Shown here: piece after piece, positions 1 through 6,480 of the stretch
Layout of the letters: each line of letters begins with the position of its first letter
Numbering within the stretch: the first letter of the stretch is position 1
Source: an uncultured Chthoniobacterales bacterium
GTDB lineage: Bacteria; Verrucomicrobiota; Verrucomicrobiae; Chthoniobacterales; UBA10450
Direction of reading: 5' to 3'
Length of the DNA: 6,763 nt
Assembly (NCBI GenBank): GCA_955652855.1
Contig: CATPCN010000318.1
Location: forward strand, 1 to 6,763
Notes under the pieces: model-generated
Told to the model about the DNA's origin: nothing
What the model saw: the letters and a program-made list of their open reading frames with translations, nothing else
Database searches by the model: none
Made by a program: the position numbers and the translations under genes

Positions 1-503
1 ATCCGAAATCGAGAATTGTCGATGTTGGGACCGGCAGCGGCGTGATCGCATTGAGTCTGGCGAAGAAATTTCCGGAGGCAGAAATTCTTGCGACGGACAT
101 TTCAGAAGGCGCGCTTGCCATCGCGAAAGAAAATGCCGAGCGGCTCGGATTGAGCGAGCGCGTGCAATTTGCGAAAAGCGATTTGCTCGATGCCGTTGAT
201 GGAACGTTTGATCTGATCGTCGCGAACCTGCCCTACATCGGCGCGCAAGATCGACATGTTCTTTCGCCCGAAGTCTTGCATGATCCGGAGGTCGCACTTT
301 TTGCCGGCGAAAAAGGCGATGAGTTGATTCGAAAATTGATGGAGGACGCGCCCCCGCATCTTCGCCCCGGCGGTTTGCTCGCCCTCGAGCTTGGCCAAAA
401 CGAAGCGCTGGCGGCGCTTCTTTCCGAAAAAAATTACCACGACATCGAATTGAAAAACGATTATTCAAATAGAGCGCGTTTTCTCTTTGCCAGATATGGA
501 TAA
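1..503 (+). CDS. prmC: Peptide chain release factor N5-glutamine methyltransferase PrmC (HemK), 5'-truncated by the window edge
   Basis: PrmC transfers a methyl group from S-adenosylmethionine to the glutamine of the GGQ motif of release factors RF1 and RF2 in the cytoplasm, which promotes translation termination. The reading frame is open from base 3 and ends at TAA 501-503, so about 166 codons of a family usually near 280 residues are present and the N-terminal helical domain is missing. The SAM-binding motif I reads VDVGTGSG (bases 18-41). The motif II acidic strand reads ILATDIS. The substrate-binding NxPY motif is present as ANLPYIG, with Leu where many homologues have Pro. The C-terminal LRPGGLLALELGQ is also typical of the family. 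The gene overlaps murA by 8 nt, so the two are probably co-transcribed. In many bacteria prfA lies just upstream, but that part is outside this window. RlmB/PrmB-type methyltransferases share the fold, and PrmB is the main alternative. Confidence 0.9.
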   Translation, partial: PKSRIVDVGTGSGVIALSLAKKFPEAEILATDISEGALAIAKENAERLGLSERVQFAKSDLLDAVDGTFDLIVANLPYIGAQDRHVLSPEVLHDPEVALFAGEKGDELIRKLMEDAPPHLRPGGLLALELGQNEALAALLSEKNYHDIELKNDYSNRARFLFARYG

Positions 504-1755
504 AATCCTCGTTCACGGTTGTCGTCCGCTCTCCGGCTCGATCAAGATCAGCGGCTCGAAGAATTCCGCGCTGCCGATTCTCGCCGCCACGCTGCTGACG
601 CGCGAGCCATGCATCGTTCGTCGCGTGCCCGATTTGAGCGACACCCATTACATGCTGCAAATTTTGACGCATCTTGGCGCCCAAGTGGAACGCGCCAGCG
701 GCACAGTGACGGTGAGCGCGGAAAAGATTAATTCGGTCGCGCCCTACGAGGTCGTGCGCAAAATGCGCGCATCGGTTTGCGTGATCGGGCCGCTGCTTGG
801 CCGTTGCAAAGAAGCGACCGTTTCGTTGCCGGGCGGATGCGTCATCGGCGATCGGCCGATTGATTTGCATCTCAAAGGTTTCGAAGCGCTCGGTGCGGCT
901 GTGCGGGTCGAAGGCGGCAACGTAAAAGTTTTCGCGCCGAAATTAACGGGCGCGGTCATCAATCTGCGCGGCAAATTTGGTCCGACGGTTCTCGGCACCG
1001 ACAACGTGATGATGGCATCGGTGCTGGCTGACGGCACGACCGTGATCGAGGGCGCGGCGCAGGAACCGGAAGTTGTCGATCTTGCAAATTTCCTGAACAA
1101 AATGGGCGCGAAGATTGAAGGCGCGGGCACGCGTCGTTTGATCATCGAGGGCGTGAAAGAATTGCACGGCGCGGAGCACGACATCATTCCGGACCGGATC
1201 GAAGCGGGAACATTTTTAGTGGCTGGCGCGATATGCGGCAAAGGAATTACCGTCAAGCGTGTCGAGCCCGAGCACGTGCTCGCGGTCACAAATGCGTTGG
1301 GTAATTGTGGCTTCCGAATCGAAACCTCCGGTCAATCAATTACCGTTTCGCCAAACGGCGCAGCGAAGCCTCTCGAGCTGGCGACCGAACCGTATCCCGG
1401 ATTCCCGACGGACATGCAGGCGCAGATGTGTGCGCTGCTTTCCACGACCGAAGGAATCAGCGTCGTCACGGAAAATATTTTCCCGCAGCGCTACATGCAC
1501 ATCGCTGAATTGAAACGGATGGGCGCGCAAATGCATCTCGAAGGTTCCACCGCCGTGATCGAGGGCGTGAAGAATCTGCTCGGCGCGCCGGTCATGGCGA
1601 GCGATTTGCGCGCGTCGGCTGCGCTTGTTTTGGCTGGATTGAAAGCGGATGGGATTACTGAAGTGAGCCGCGTTTATCACATCGATCGGGGTTACGAACA
1701 TCTCGATGAAAAATTGAGTGAGCTCGGTGCGCACATCGAGCGAGTGAAAGGTTAA
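496..1755 (+). CDS. murA: UDP-N-acetylglucosamine 1-carboxyvinyltransferase MurA
   Basis: MurA transfers enolpyruvate from phosphoenolpyruvate to UDP-GlcNAc, the first committed cytoplasmic step of peptidoglycan synthesis. From ATG 496 the protein has 419 residues, exactly the length of E. coli MurA. The N-terminal SGSKNSALP carries Lys22 and Asn23. The catalytic loop LPGGCVIGDRP carries Cys115 and Arg120, matching E. coli numbering. PTDMQAQ supplies the catalytic Asp (306 here, 305 in E. coli). DLRASAALV and IDRGYEHL supply Arg372 and Arg398 (371 and 397 in E. coli). Having Cys rather than Asp at 115 is the fosfomycin-alkylated form, so intrinsic resistance by that substitution is not expected. 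An in-frame TTG at 487 would add three residues, but ATG 496 fits the family N-terminus (MDKILVHG). No clear Shine-Dalgarno sequence precedes it. Translation is probably coupled to prmC, whose stop lies 8 nt inside this gene. Confidence 0.97.
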   Translation: MDKILVHGCRPLSGSIKISGSKNSALPILAATLLTREPCIVRRVPDLSDTHYMLQILTHLGAQVERASGTVTVSAEKINSVAPYEVVRKMRASVCVIGPLLGRCKEATVSLPGGCVIGDRPIDLHLKGFEALGAAVRVEGGNVKVFAPKLTGAVINLRGKFGPTVLGTDNVMMASVLADGTTVIEGAAQEPEVVDLANFLNKMGAKIEGAGTRRLIIEGVKELHGAEHDIIPDRIEAGTFLVAGAICGKGITVKRVEPEHVLAVTNALGNCGFRIETSGQSITVSPNGAAKPLELATEPYPGFPTDMQAQMCALLSTTEGISVVTENIFPQRYMHIAELKRMGAQMHLEGSTAVIEGVKNLLGAPVMASDLRASAALVLAGLKADGITEVSRVYHIDRGYEHLDEKLSELGAHIERVKG

Positions 1756-1761
1756 GCAATT

Positions 1762-2118
1762 ATGGAAACGACCACACCATCATCAGACGTCAAAACATGG
1801 AGCGTGCTTTGCCACGCCAGCGCGCTCATCGGGTTTTTCGTGCCGTGGGCCGGGCACATTTTCGGGCCGCTCATCATCTGGCTGGCCAAGCGCGGCGATT
1901 CCGCCGAGATCGATGCGAACGGAAAAGAATCGCTCAACTTTCAACTCTCGATGTTGATCTACAGCGCGGTCGCAGCCGTGCTCTGCCTCGTGCTCATTGG
2001 CTTCTTCATTCTCGGCATCCTGCACATCTTGAATCTTGTTCTGGTGATCGTCGCGTCGATTCAAGCCAGCGAAGGCAAGCTGTACCGCTATCCGATCACA
2101 ATTCGGCTGATCAAATAA
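1762..2118 (+). CDS. DUF4870 / Tic20-like small membrane protein
   Basis: This 118-residue protein has the DUF4870 pattern: an N-terminal W-x-x-L-C-H helix (residues 13-30), then GHIFGPLIIWLAKR (31-44), a soluble hinge with the conserved-looking NGKESLNFQ (53-61), two further hydrophobic stretches (about 62-102) and an ending of the type EGKLYRYPITIRLI. It should be an integral inner-membrane protein with about four membrane segments. The biochemical role of the family is not established; it is named after a distant resemblance to the chloroplast translocon subunit Tic20. The start is 6 nt after the murA stop, with a purine-rich GAAAGG at 1746-1751 acting as a possible ribosome binding site. 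It therefore probably ends the prmC-murA transcript. A convergent gene and a palindromic repeat follow. Confidence 0.85.
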   Translation: METTTPSSDVKTWSVLCHASALIGFFVPWAGHIFGPLIIWLAKRGDSAEIDANGKESLNFQLSMLIYSAVAAVLCLVLIGFFILGILHILNLVLVIVASIQASEGKLYRYPITIRLIK

Positions 2119-2125
2119 AGCGCGA

Positions 2126-2153
2126 GTCATCCCGAGCGAAAGCGAGGGATCTC
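2126..2153 (+). repeat. Interspersed palindromic repeat, left copy
   Basis: The unit reads GTC-ATCCC-(12-nt GAGCGAAAGCGA)-GGGAT-CTC. ATCCC (2129-2133) can pair with GGGAT (2146-2150). The same frame GTC-stem-loop-stem-CTC occurs at 2184-2210 on the opposite strand and at 5492-5519 on the minus strand. Such GAGCGAAGCGA-containing sequences are well known as interspersed repeats in several environmental bacterial phyla. No transposase is nearby. Confidence 0.85.
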
Positions 2154-2183
2154 CCGCTGCCCGGGAACGCACACTTCGTCGGA

Positions 2184-2210
2184 GAGATTCCTCGCTTCGC
2201 TCGGAATGAC
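2184..2210 (-). repeat. Interspersed palindromic repeat, right copy in inverted orientation
   Basis: Read on the minus strand the unit is GTC-ATTCC-(11-nt GAGCGAAGCGA)-GGAAT-CTC. It matches the left copy with one missing loop base and changed stem bases: ATTCC/GGAAT replaces ATCCC/GGGAT, so pairing is kept. Together with the left copy it makes a long inverted repeat with a 30-nt centre (2154-2183). Confidence 0.85.
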
Positions 2211-2218
2211 AAAATTGC

Positions 2219-3094
2219 CTAACGAGTGGCCGCGGCCGCGAGTCCGCGCAGCGTCTTCATGTTCTCGACGTCTTCGGCGAGTTCTTTTCCTTTCGGCGTT
2301 TCGAGGACTTTTGGAATTTTTTTGAAACGGCGGTCGCGCATGATGAAACGGAAAGCATCAACGCCGATCTGACCTTTGCCGATGTGTTCATGTCGATCCA
2401 CGCGCGATCCGCGCGCCGTTTTTGAATCGTTCAGATGCAAAGCGGCGAGCCGATTCAATCCAATCAGGCGATCGAACTCGCGGAGTGTTTTTCGAACCGC
2501 TGACTCGCTCCCGATGTCGTAACCCGCGGCGAAAACGTGCGCCGTGTCGAGGCAAACGCAGAGACGCTCCGGTTGCCGCACATTTTCAATGATGTGTGCG
2601 ATATGCTCGAAGCGATGACCGAGGCATGAACCCTGGCCGGCGGTCGTCTCGAGCGCGATTCGCGTTTTCACCTTCGGGATTTTGGCGAAGACTCGATCGA
2701 TCGACGCGACGATTTTCTCCAACCCGTCTTCTTCACCGGCGCCGAGATGCGCGCCCGGATGCAGGACGAGAAACGGCAGCTCGAGTTGATGCGCGCGCAG
2801 CAATTCTTCCGAGAGCGCGCGCAACGAGTTGGCGTGAAATTCCGGATTGGTGGCGGCGAGATTGATGAGATAATTCGCGTGCGCAAAGATCGACAATAAT
2901 TCGCCGCGCTGCGCGTGATTAAGAAATGCCGCGATCTCCGGCTTTTCCAACGGACGGGCGAACCATTGCATGTTGTTCTTTACGAAAATCTGCATGGCAG
3001 TGCATTTGATCGAACGCGCGCGTTGGATCGACATATGCACACCGCCCCCGATCGACATGTGTGCGCCGAGCAGAATTTGCGACGCCTTCCTCAA
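2219..3094 (-). CDS. nfo: Endonuclease IV (Nfo), AP endonuclease
   Basis: Endonuclease IV cuts DNA 5' of abasic sites and clears blocked 3' ends in base excision repair, using three zinc ions in a TIM barrel. All nine expected zinc ligands are visible. In the 291-residue form used here they are His72 (FAHANY), His112 (LVLHPG), Glu149 (ALETT), Asp183 and His186 (LDTAH), His220 (LHLND), Asp233 and His235 (VDRHEH) and Glu265 (VLETP). The start is uncertain. TTG 3094 overlaps the upstream stop as TTGA, suggesting coupling. TTG 3112 would add six residues. ATT 3076 or CTG 3073 would follow an AGGAAGG motif at good spacing and give about 285 residues, the E. coli length. ATG 3058 is too late because it removes the conserved LLGAH strand. 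It is the second gene after the AsmA-like gene and ends facing the palindromic repeat. Confidence 0.95.
   Translation of the reverse strand: MRKASQILLGAHMSIGGGVHMSIQRARSIKCTAMQIFVKNNMQWFARPLEKPEIAAFLNHAQRGELLSIFAHANYLINLAATNPEFHANSLRALSEELLRAHQLELPFLVLHPGAHLGAGEEDGLEKIVASIDRVFAKIPKVKTRIALETTAGQGSCLGHRFEHIAHIIENVRQPERLCVCLDTAHVFAAGYDIGSESAVRKTLREFDRLIGLNRLAALHLNDSKTARGSRVDRHEHIGKGQIGVDAFRFIMRDRRFKKIPKVLETPKGKELAEDVENMKTLRGLAAAATR
3085..3091 (-). promoter_or_regulatory. Shine-Dalgarno-like AGGAAGG at the nfo start region
   Basis: AGGAAGG on the minus strand begins at the last base of the TGA stop (3093-3091) of the AsmA-like gene. It lies 8 nt before ATT 3076 and 11 nt before CTG 3073, but it is inside the coding sequence if TTG 3094 or 3112 is used. 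Few other genes in this window have a recognisable Shine-Dalgarno sequence, which makes this one notable. Confidence 0.45.
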
Positions 3095-5478
3095 AACCGT
3101 TTCGAATGCCAATTCGGATGTGAAAGACTGCCTTCGCCTTTGTATTCGAAAAGTTTATACATCGGCGCGAGCAAGACGCCGGGGCCGCTCGCGTTGATCC
3201 GCACATCGAAATCGAGTTTGTCTTCGAGAAAATGCACATCGCCGTGACCGATCATGCCGAAGAGCTTTCCGGCAACGTCGAAATCGTCGGTGTGAATCAC
3301 GCCATCTTTGATCGAGAAAGTCGCGTCGGCCTTTCGCGCGACGCTGAAACCGGCGCCCGGAATTATTTTTGTGAGCAAATCCGAAAGCGGTCCGAAAATA
3401 GGAATCGCGAACACATCGCCATCGGTGATCCGAATCTTTCCCGTGCCCTGCATGGTGCGCGCGTCGCTGCCCAGTCCCGTGAAATCGTAACTGCCATTTA
3501 ATCGGCCGTGCGCGGTTTCGTATTTGAAATAGAGATCGGTCAGGCGCGGGAAATCGATTCCTTCGACAGACATTTGTGCGGAGTAATGCGGATCGTTTTT
3601 CGCGAGCGAAATGTCGGCGGCGCCCCGCACCGTCCCGGAAAAAAGATTTCCCTGCACATCGCTCAGCTGCAATCGATCGTCGGTAAAGAGCAGACGAGCG
3701 GCCACGCGATCGAACGATAAAGTTTTGTCGAGAAAGACGTAATCCATTCCGGCCGGCGCATCGACATTGATTTCGAGATGCGTGTTCTTCCCGCCGCGAA
3801 ATTGCACGACACCATTCGCGGTGATGTTCGGCGGCTTGCGAAATTTGTAAGGCGCGACCGGCTTCGCCAAATCGGGATCGATCCAGAAAATCGCTTCTGA
3901 CGGCCGCAATGTCGATCTTACGTTCGCAACGCGCACTTCATGCTTGGCGAAGTCGTAGGTAAACGAGCCGGAGCCGGCGCCTTCGTCGCGCGCAAGGCGA
4001 AAGTTATCATACGTGATTGCGCCATTGCCGAAGCGAACATTCGCGCTCGCGCTATTCATCGTTACGCCGCGGAAACGCGTGCGTTGCAATGCCACCGTTC
4101 CATCGCCGAACCATGCGGCTGGATCGCGGCTCGATCCGCGAATCGCCAGGTGCACTGACGGCGGGCGTTGCCATTCCCACTCGCTGAGAAATTGCTGCAT
4201 CTCGACCGGCGCAAAACCGGTGAGCGCGCTCGGATTCATTGAGCTCTCGATGTTGATCCGGAAATCGTTCGGCGCATCGAGAAGATCGGCCGTGAGCGCG
4301 CCGCTTTCGTGACGCAGCCGAATATTGCGCAGCATCGAGCGCTCGCCGTCCCATGAGAAATCGGTGGAGAACTCTGCGAACGGCACATTCTTGTAGGCGA
4401 AATTTTCGATCGAAGCGCGCCCCAGCGCTTTCAAGCGCGCTCTTGCTTCCGAAAAATCAGCGGACCCAGAAAGCTCAACCGTCGGCGGTGAAGAAAAGGT
4501 CGCGTCTTTCAAAACGTCGCCGAGGCGGAATGCTTCGAGAAATGATTTTAGATCGAGCGTGCTGCGCGCCTCAAATTCAGCGTCGTTGCGCTCACGTCGC
4601 CAACCTGCGCGACCGACAAGCGAACCGGCGTTATCGCTCCAGCCAAATCGCGTGACGCTTAATTTTTGATCGGCCCATTCCGCGGTCGCGAAGAGATTTT
4701 TCATTTCGTAGGCACCGCGCCGCACGCGAACGCCGCGCAAAGTCGCTTCCACGCGCGCCGTTTCGAGTTCGGAAAGATCACCTGCAAAATTCAGCTCGAT
4801 CCGCGGAGGCTCGCCCGGAAAGCTCATCTGGCCTAGCTCCGTCACGAAGCGTTGCAAGAGGGCGAGGCGCTGTCGCCATTCTTCCGCCGAGAGCTCAGCG
4901 CCGGGCTTGTAACCCGCGCGCTTGATCAACTGGCCGCGCGCAGAAATTTGCACGCCGCAAAAATTTCCTTCGGCTTGACTAAGGTAAATTTGCTCTGGCG
5001 GGAAATAGACATGCGCGCGGAATCGGGTCAGCCGCGCTTTCGGCGCATTCGCGTCAGCGTTTGGAAATGTGAATAAAAGTTGCGCGTTGCGCACATCGAG
5101 CGCGTTTAAAAACGGCTGATGATGCAGAAGCGCGGCGTAATTTATGTCGAGCGCTACTTCGCTGATGACCGCGAGCGTTTTCTCGCGGTGTTTGTAGTCG
5201 AAAATGCGGACGTCCTGAGCGATCAGTCCACGGAACGGATCAAGCGTGAGTCGGCGGATCGATGCTTCCACGCCGCGTTTGTGTAATTCTTCGACCACGC
5301 GATAACGCCACTCACGCCCGAAGCCTTTTTTCGCCAGATACCAGCCGCCACCGAGTAGCGCGGCGATCGCGATTACGACGACCAAACGAAGCGCGATCAT
5401 GAAAAGTCGACGCGCGAAATGCGATTGTCGATCTTGCGACCGGGCGGGAGTTTCGGGCGACTCGAGAACAGGCGACAT
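3091..5478 (-). CDS. AsmA-like / DUF3971-type membrane-anchored envelope protein
   Basis: The 795-residue protein starts with a short cytoplasmic tail rich in Ser, Pro and Arg, followed by one membrane helix (about residues 26-48, MIALRLVVVIAIAALLGGGW). A very long periplasmic part follows, with repeating beta-strand patterns such as RITDGDVFAIPIFGPL. The last 140 residues (HGRLNGSYDFTGLGSD, then KDGVIHTDDFDVAG and a closing DFDVRINASGPG) resemble the AsmA C-terminal region. Members of the AsmA/TamB/YhdP superfamily are thought to form hydrophobic beta-grooves that move or regulate lipids between the inner and outer membranes, which implies a diderm envelope. The specific role of this member is unknown. 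ATG 5478 was chosen because the frame upstream to 5553 runs through a repeat unit. ATG 5400, just before the helix, is an alternative. The stop overlaps the likely nfo start. Confidence 0.82.
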   Translation of the reverse strand: MSPVLESPETPARSQDRQSHFARRLFMIALRLVVVIAIAALLGGGWYLAKKGFGREWRYRVVEELHKRGVEASIRRLTLDPFRGLIAQDVRIFDYKHREKTLAVISEVALDINYAALLHHQPFLNALDVRNAQLLFTFPNADANAPKARLTRFRAHVYFPPEQIYLSQAEGNFCGVQISARGQLIKRAGYKPGAELSAEEWRQRLALLQRFVTELGQMSFPGEPPRIELNFAGDLSELETARVEATLRGVRVRRGAYEMKNLFATAEWADQKLSVTRFGWSDNAGSLVGRAGWRRERNDAEFEARSTLDLKSFLEAFRLGDVLKDATFSSPPTVELSGSADFSEARARLKALGRASIENFAYKNVPFAEFSTDFSWDGERSMLRNIRLRHESGALTADLLDAPNDFRINIESSMNPSALTGFAPVEMQQFLSEWEWQRPPSVHLAIRGSSRDPAAWFGDGTVALQRTRFRGVTMNSASANVRFGNGAITYDNFRLARDEGAGSGSFTYDFAKHEVRVANVRSTLRPSEAIFWIDPDLAKPVAPYKFRKPPNITANGVVQFRGGKNTHLEINVDAPAGMDYVFLDKTLSFDRVAARLLFTDDRLQLSDVQGNLFSGTVRGAADISLAKNDPHYSAQMSVEGIDFPRLTDLYFKYETAHGRLNGSYDFTGLGSDARTMQGTGKIRITDGDVFAIPIFGPLSDLLTKIIPGAGFSVARKADATFSIKDGVIHTDDFDVAGKLFGMIGHGDVHFLEDKLDFDVRINASGPGVLLAPMYKLFEYKGEGSLSHPNWHSKRF

Positions 5479-5481
5479 CAA

Positions 5482-5489
5482 ATTATAGT
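5482..5489. promoter_or_regulatory. Overlapping divergent -10-like hexamers
   Basis: TATAAT lies on the minus strand at 5487-5482 and TATAGT on the plus strand at 5484-5489, within the 50-nt gap between divergent genes. No good -35 at 16-18 nt is visible for either; the nearest minus-strand TTGAGC is at 20 nt and belongs to the repeat. If the minus-strand hexamer is a real -10, transcription would start just inside the AsmA-like ORF and favour ATG 5400 as start. Low confidence. Confidence 0.25.
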
Positions 5490-5490
5490 G

Positions 5491-5520
5491 AGAGATGTTT
5501 CGGTTTCGCTCAACATGACA
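5491..5520 (-). repeat. Interspersed palindromic repeat, solo copy
   Basis: On the minus strand the core reads GTC-ATGTT-(12-nt GAGCGAAACCGA)-AACAT-CTC (5519-5492). It is the same architecture as the pair at 2126-2210 but with ATGTT/AACAT as the stem. It fills most of the gap between the divergent AsmA-like and DUF420 genes and ends 9 nt before the DUF420 start codon. No inverted partner is seen next to it. Confidence 0.8.
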
Positions 5521-5528
5521 AAACGCGC

Positions 5529-5978
5529 ATGACAATTTCCGATCTACCGGCAATCAACGCCTCGCTCAATCTTCTCAGCACGATTTTTATTTCGGCGGGC
5601 TGGTATTTGATTCGTTGCGGGGCCTGGCGGCGCCACGTCGCGTGCATGATCGTTGCAGTCATTTCATCGACATGTTTTTTGGCGGGTTATCTCACTTATC
5701 ACGCGCACGTCGGCGAAAAGTCGACGCATTTTAGCGCCGGTGGAATGATCGCGTGGATTTATTTCTCGATGTTGGTCACGCACGTTCTGCTCGCCTTCGT
5801 CACGTTGCCGCTGGTCATTATGACGCTTGTCCCGGTTTTTCGACGCCGATGGGATCGACATAGGCGAATCGCGCGCTGGACGATGCCGATCTGGCTTTAC
5901 GTTTCGGTCACGGGCGTGCTCGTTTATTTGATGCTCTACAAATGGTTTCCCCCACCGAATCTTGCGCTCGGGCACTGA
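5529..5978 (+). CDS. DUF420 family membrane protein (YozB/CtaM-like)
   Basis: This 149-residue protein has four predicted membrane helices at about residues 9-27, 36-56, 75-102 and 117-137. The conserved DUF420 histidine pattern is present: YHAH (His58, His60), His67 before an F-x-x-G-G turn, THVLLAFVTLPL with His85, and HRRIARWTMPIWLYVSVTG with His111, ending LMLYKWF. Members of this family in Firmicutes (YozB/CtaM) are needed for cytochrome aa3 oxidase function, and relatives are often found near oxidase assembly genes; no oxidase gene is visible here. The histidines may bind heme or metal, which is inference. ATG 5529 has no clear Shine-Dalgarno sequence. It lies 50 nt from the divergent AsmA-like gene, directly after a solo repeat copy. 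Confidence 0.85.
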   Translation: MTISDLPAINASLNLLSTIFISAGWYLIRCGAWRRHVACMIVAVISSTCFLAGYLTYHAHVGEKSTHFSAGGMIAWIYFSMLVTHVLLAFVTLPLVIMTLVPVFRRRWDRHRRIARWTMPIWLYVSVTGVLVYLMLYKWFPPPNLALGH

Positions 5979-5993
5979 TTGATATTTGCTGAC

Positions 5994-6019
5994 AAAGGCG
6001 GCGCTCCTCTGCAAAAATA
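5994..6019 (+). promoter_or_regulatory. Shared intergenic motif, copy 1 (AAAGGCG ... CTGCAAAAATA)
   Basis: The 46-nt gap before the DUF2007 gene contains AAAGGCG (5994-6000) and, 8 nt later, CTGCAAAAATA (6009-6019). The same two words in the same order, 3 nt apart, occur in the next gap at 6510-6530. Function unknown; the A-rich part lies 5 nt before the ATG and could help ribosome access. Confidence 0.2.
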
Positions 6020-6024
6020 AAGTT

Positions 6025-6480
6025 ATGGTGACGATCGCGACGTTTAACGAACCGGCCAAAGCCAAGCAGCTCAAGCAGCGCTTCCAGGAAGCCGGGCTTA
6101 AAGCAGATGTTCATAATGAAGGTCATTTGCAACAAGTCGCGTTTATGTCGAAGCCGCAAGCGAACGTCAAAGTAATGGTGGAAGAAGACGATTTCGAAAG
6201 GGCGCAAAGATTGATGGTCGAGTGGGAATCTACCGATCCGGACATCGCCACGGCGGTTATTCGTTGCCAGCAATGCGGCTCATCGCGCATCGAGTATCCG
6301 CAGATGACGCGCAAAAATCTGACTCCCGCGGTCGCAGGCATTCTCTTTGCGCTCCGGCTTTTCCCAAAGGAATTTTATTGCCAAGATTGTCACCACACCT
6401 GGAACAATGAGGACCAGCGGACTTTCGCGCGTCTTTGGCACCGGTTCTTTCCCGGTTCGAATCCCAGCAAAGCGAGCTGA
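6025..6480 (+). CDS. DUF2007 domain protein with a CxxC-x34-CxxC putative zinc ribbon
   Basis: The 151-residue protein begins with a DUF2007 fold, annotated in Pfam as a putative prokaryotic signal-transducing domain: VTIATFNEPAKAKQLKQRFQ (2-21), EAGLKADVHNEG and KVMVEEDDFERAQRLM (49-64). The second half has two Cys pairs, CQQC (81-84) and CQDC (119-122, followed by HHTW), likely a zinc ribbon. Between them is a hydrophobic patch, LTPAVAGILFAL (99-110), possibly a short buried or membrane-touching segment. A cytoplasmic small regulatory or adaptor role is plausible but unproven. ATG 6025 gives the expected MVTIATF start; an in-frame TTG at 5986 would add 13 non-family residues and was not used. 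The gene is 46 nt after the DUF420 gene and could share its transcript. Confidence 0.8.
   Translation: MVTIATFNEPAKAKQLKQRFQEAGLKADVHNEGHLQQVAFMSKPQANVKVMVEEDDFERAQRLMVEWESTDPDIATAVIRCQQCGSSRIEYPQMTRKNLTPAVAGILFALRLFPKEFYCQDCHHTWNNEDQRTFARLWHRFFPGSNPSKAS

Larger units (their letters stand above)
2126..2210. terminator. Possible bidirectional terminator formed by the inverted repeat pair
   Basis: The two 27-28-nt arms could pair with each other into a strong hairpin in RNA made from either strand. The structure sits 7 nt after the stop of the + strand DUF4870 gene and 8 nt after the stop of the - strand nfo gene, so it is placed where both transcripts should end. There is no long U-run after either arm, only AAAATTG at 2211-2217 beyond the right arm, so it is not a textbook intrinsic terminator. 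Termination is inferred from position and structure. Confidence 0.4.

Noticed and set aside
744..1289. Open frame of 181 codons antisense to murA
   Set aside because: It lies wholly within the confidently identified murA, has low-complexity Ser/Pro/Thr-rich composition and no recognisable motif; it is a codon-bias shadow.
1783..2172. Minus-strand open frame of 129 codons opposite the DUF4870 gene
   Set aside because: It begins in the repeat and has no family resemblance; the plus-strand protein explains the region.
2126..2210. Could the inverted repeat be a MITE or insertion-sequence end
   Set aside because: No target-site duplication or transposase is visible, and the unit structure with a solo copy elsewhere fits a REP-like interspersed palindrome better.
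1797..2222. Open frame of 141 codons overlapping the DUF4870 gene and running through the repeat pair
   Set aside because: It is Arg/His-rich, overlaps a recognisable membrane protein in another frame, and its tail is translated repeat.
6454..6464. GGTTCGAATCC, identical to a tRNA T-loop core, raising the idea of a tRNA end or an integration site
   Set aside because: It lies inside the DUF2007 coding sequence (encoding PGSNP), the T-stem beyond two pairs does not form, and no acceptor, D or anticodon arm is found upstream.
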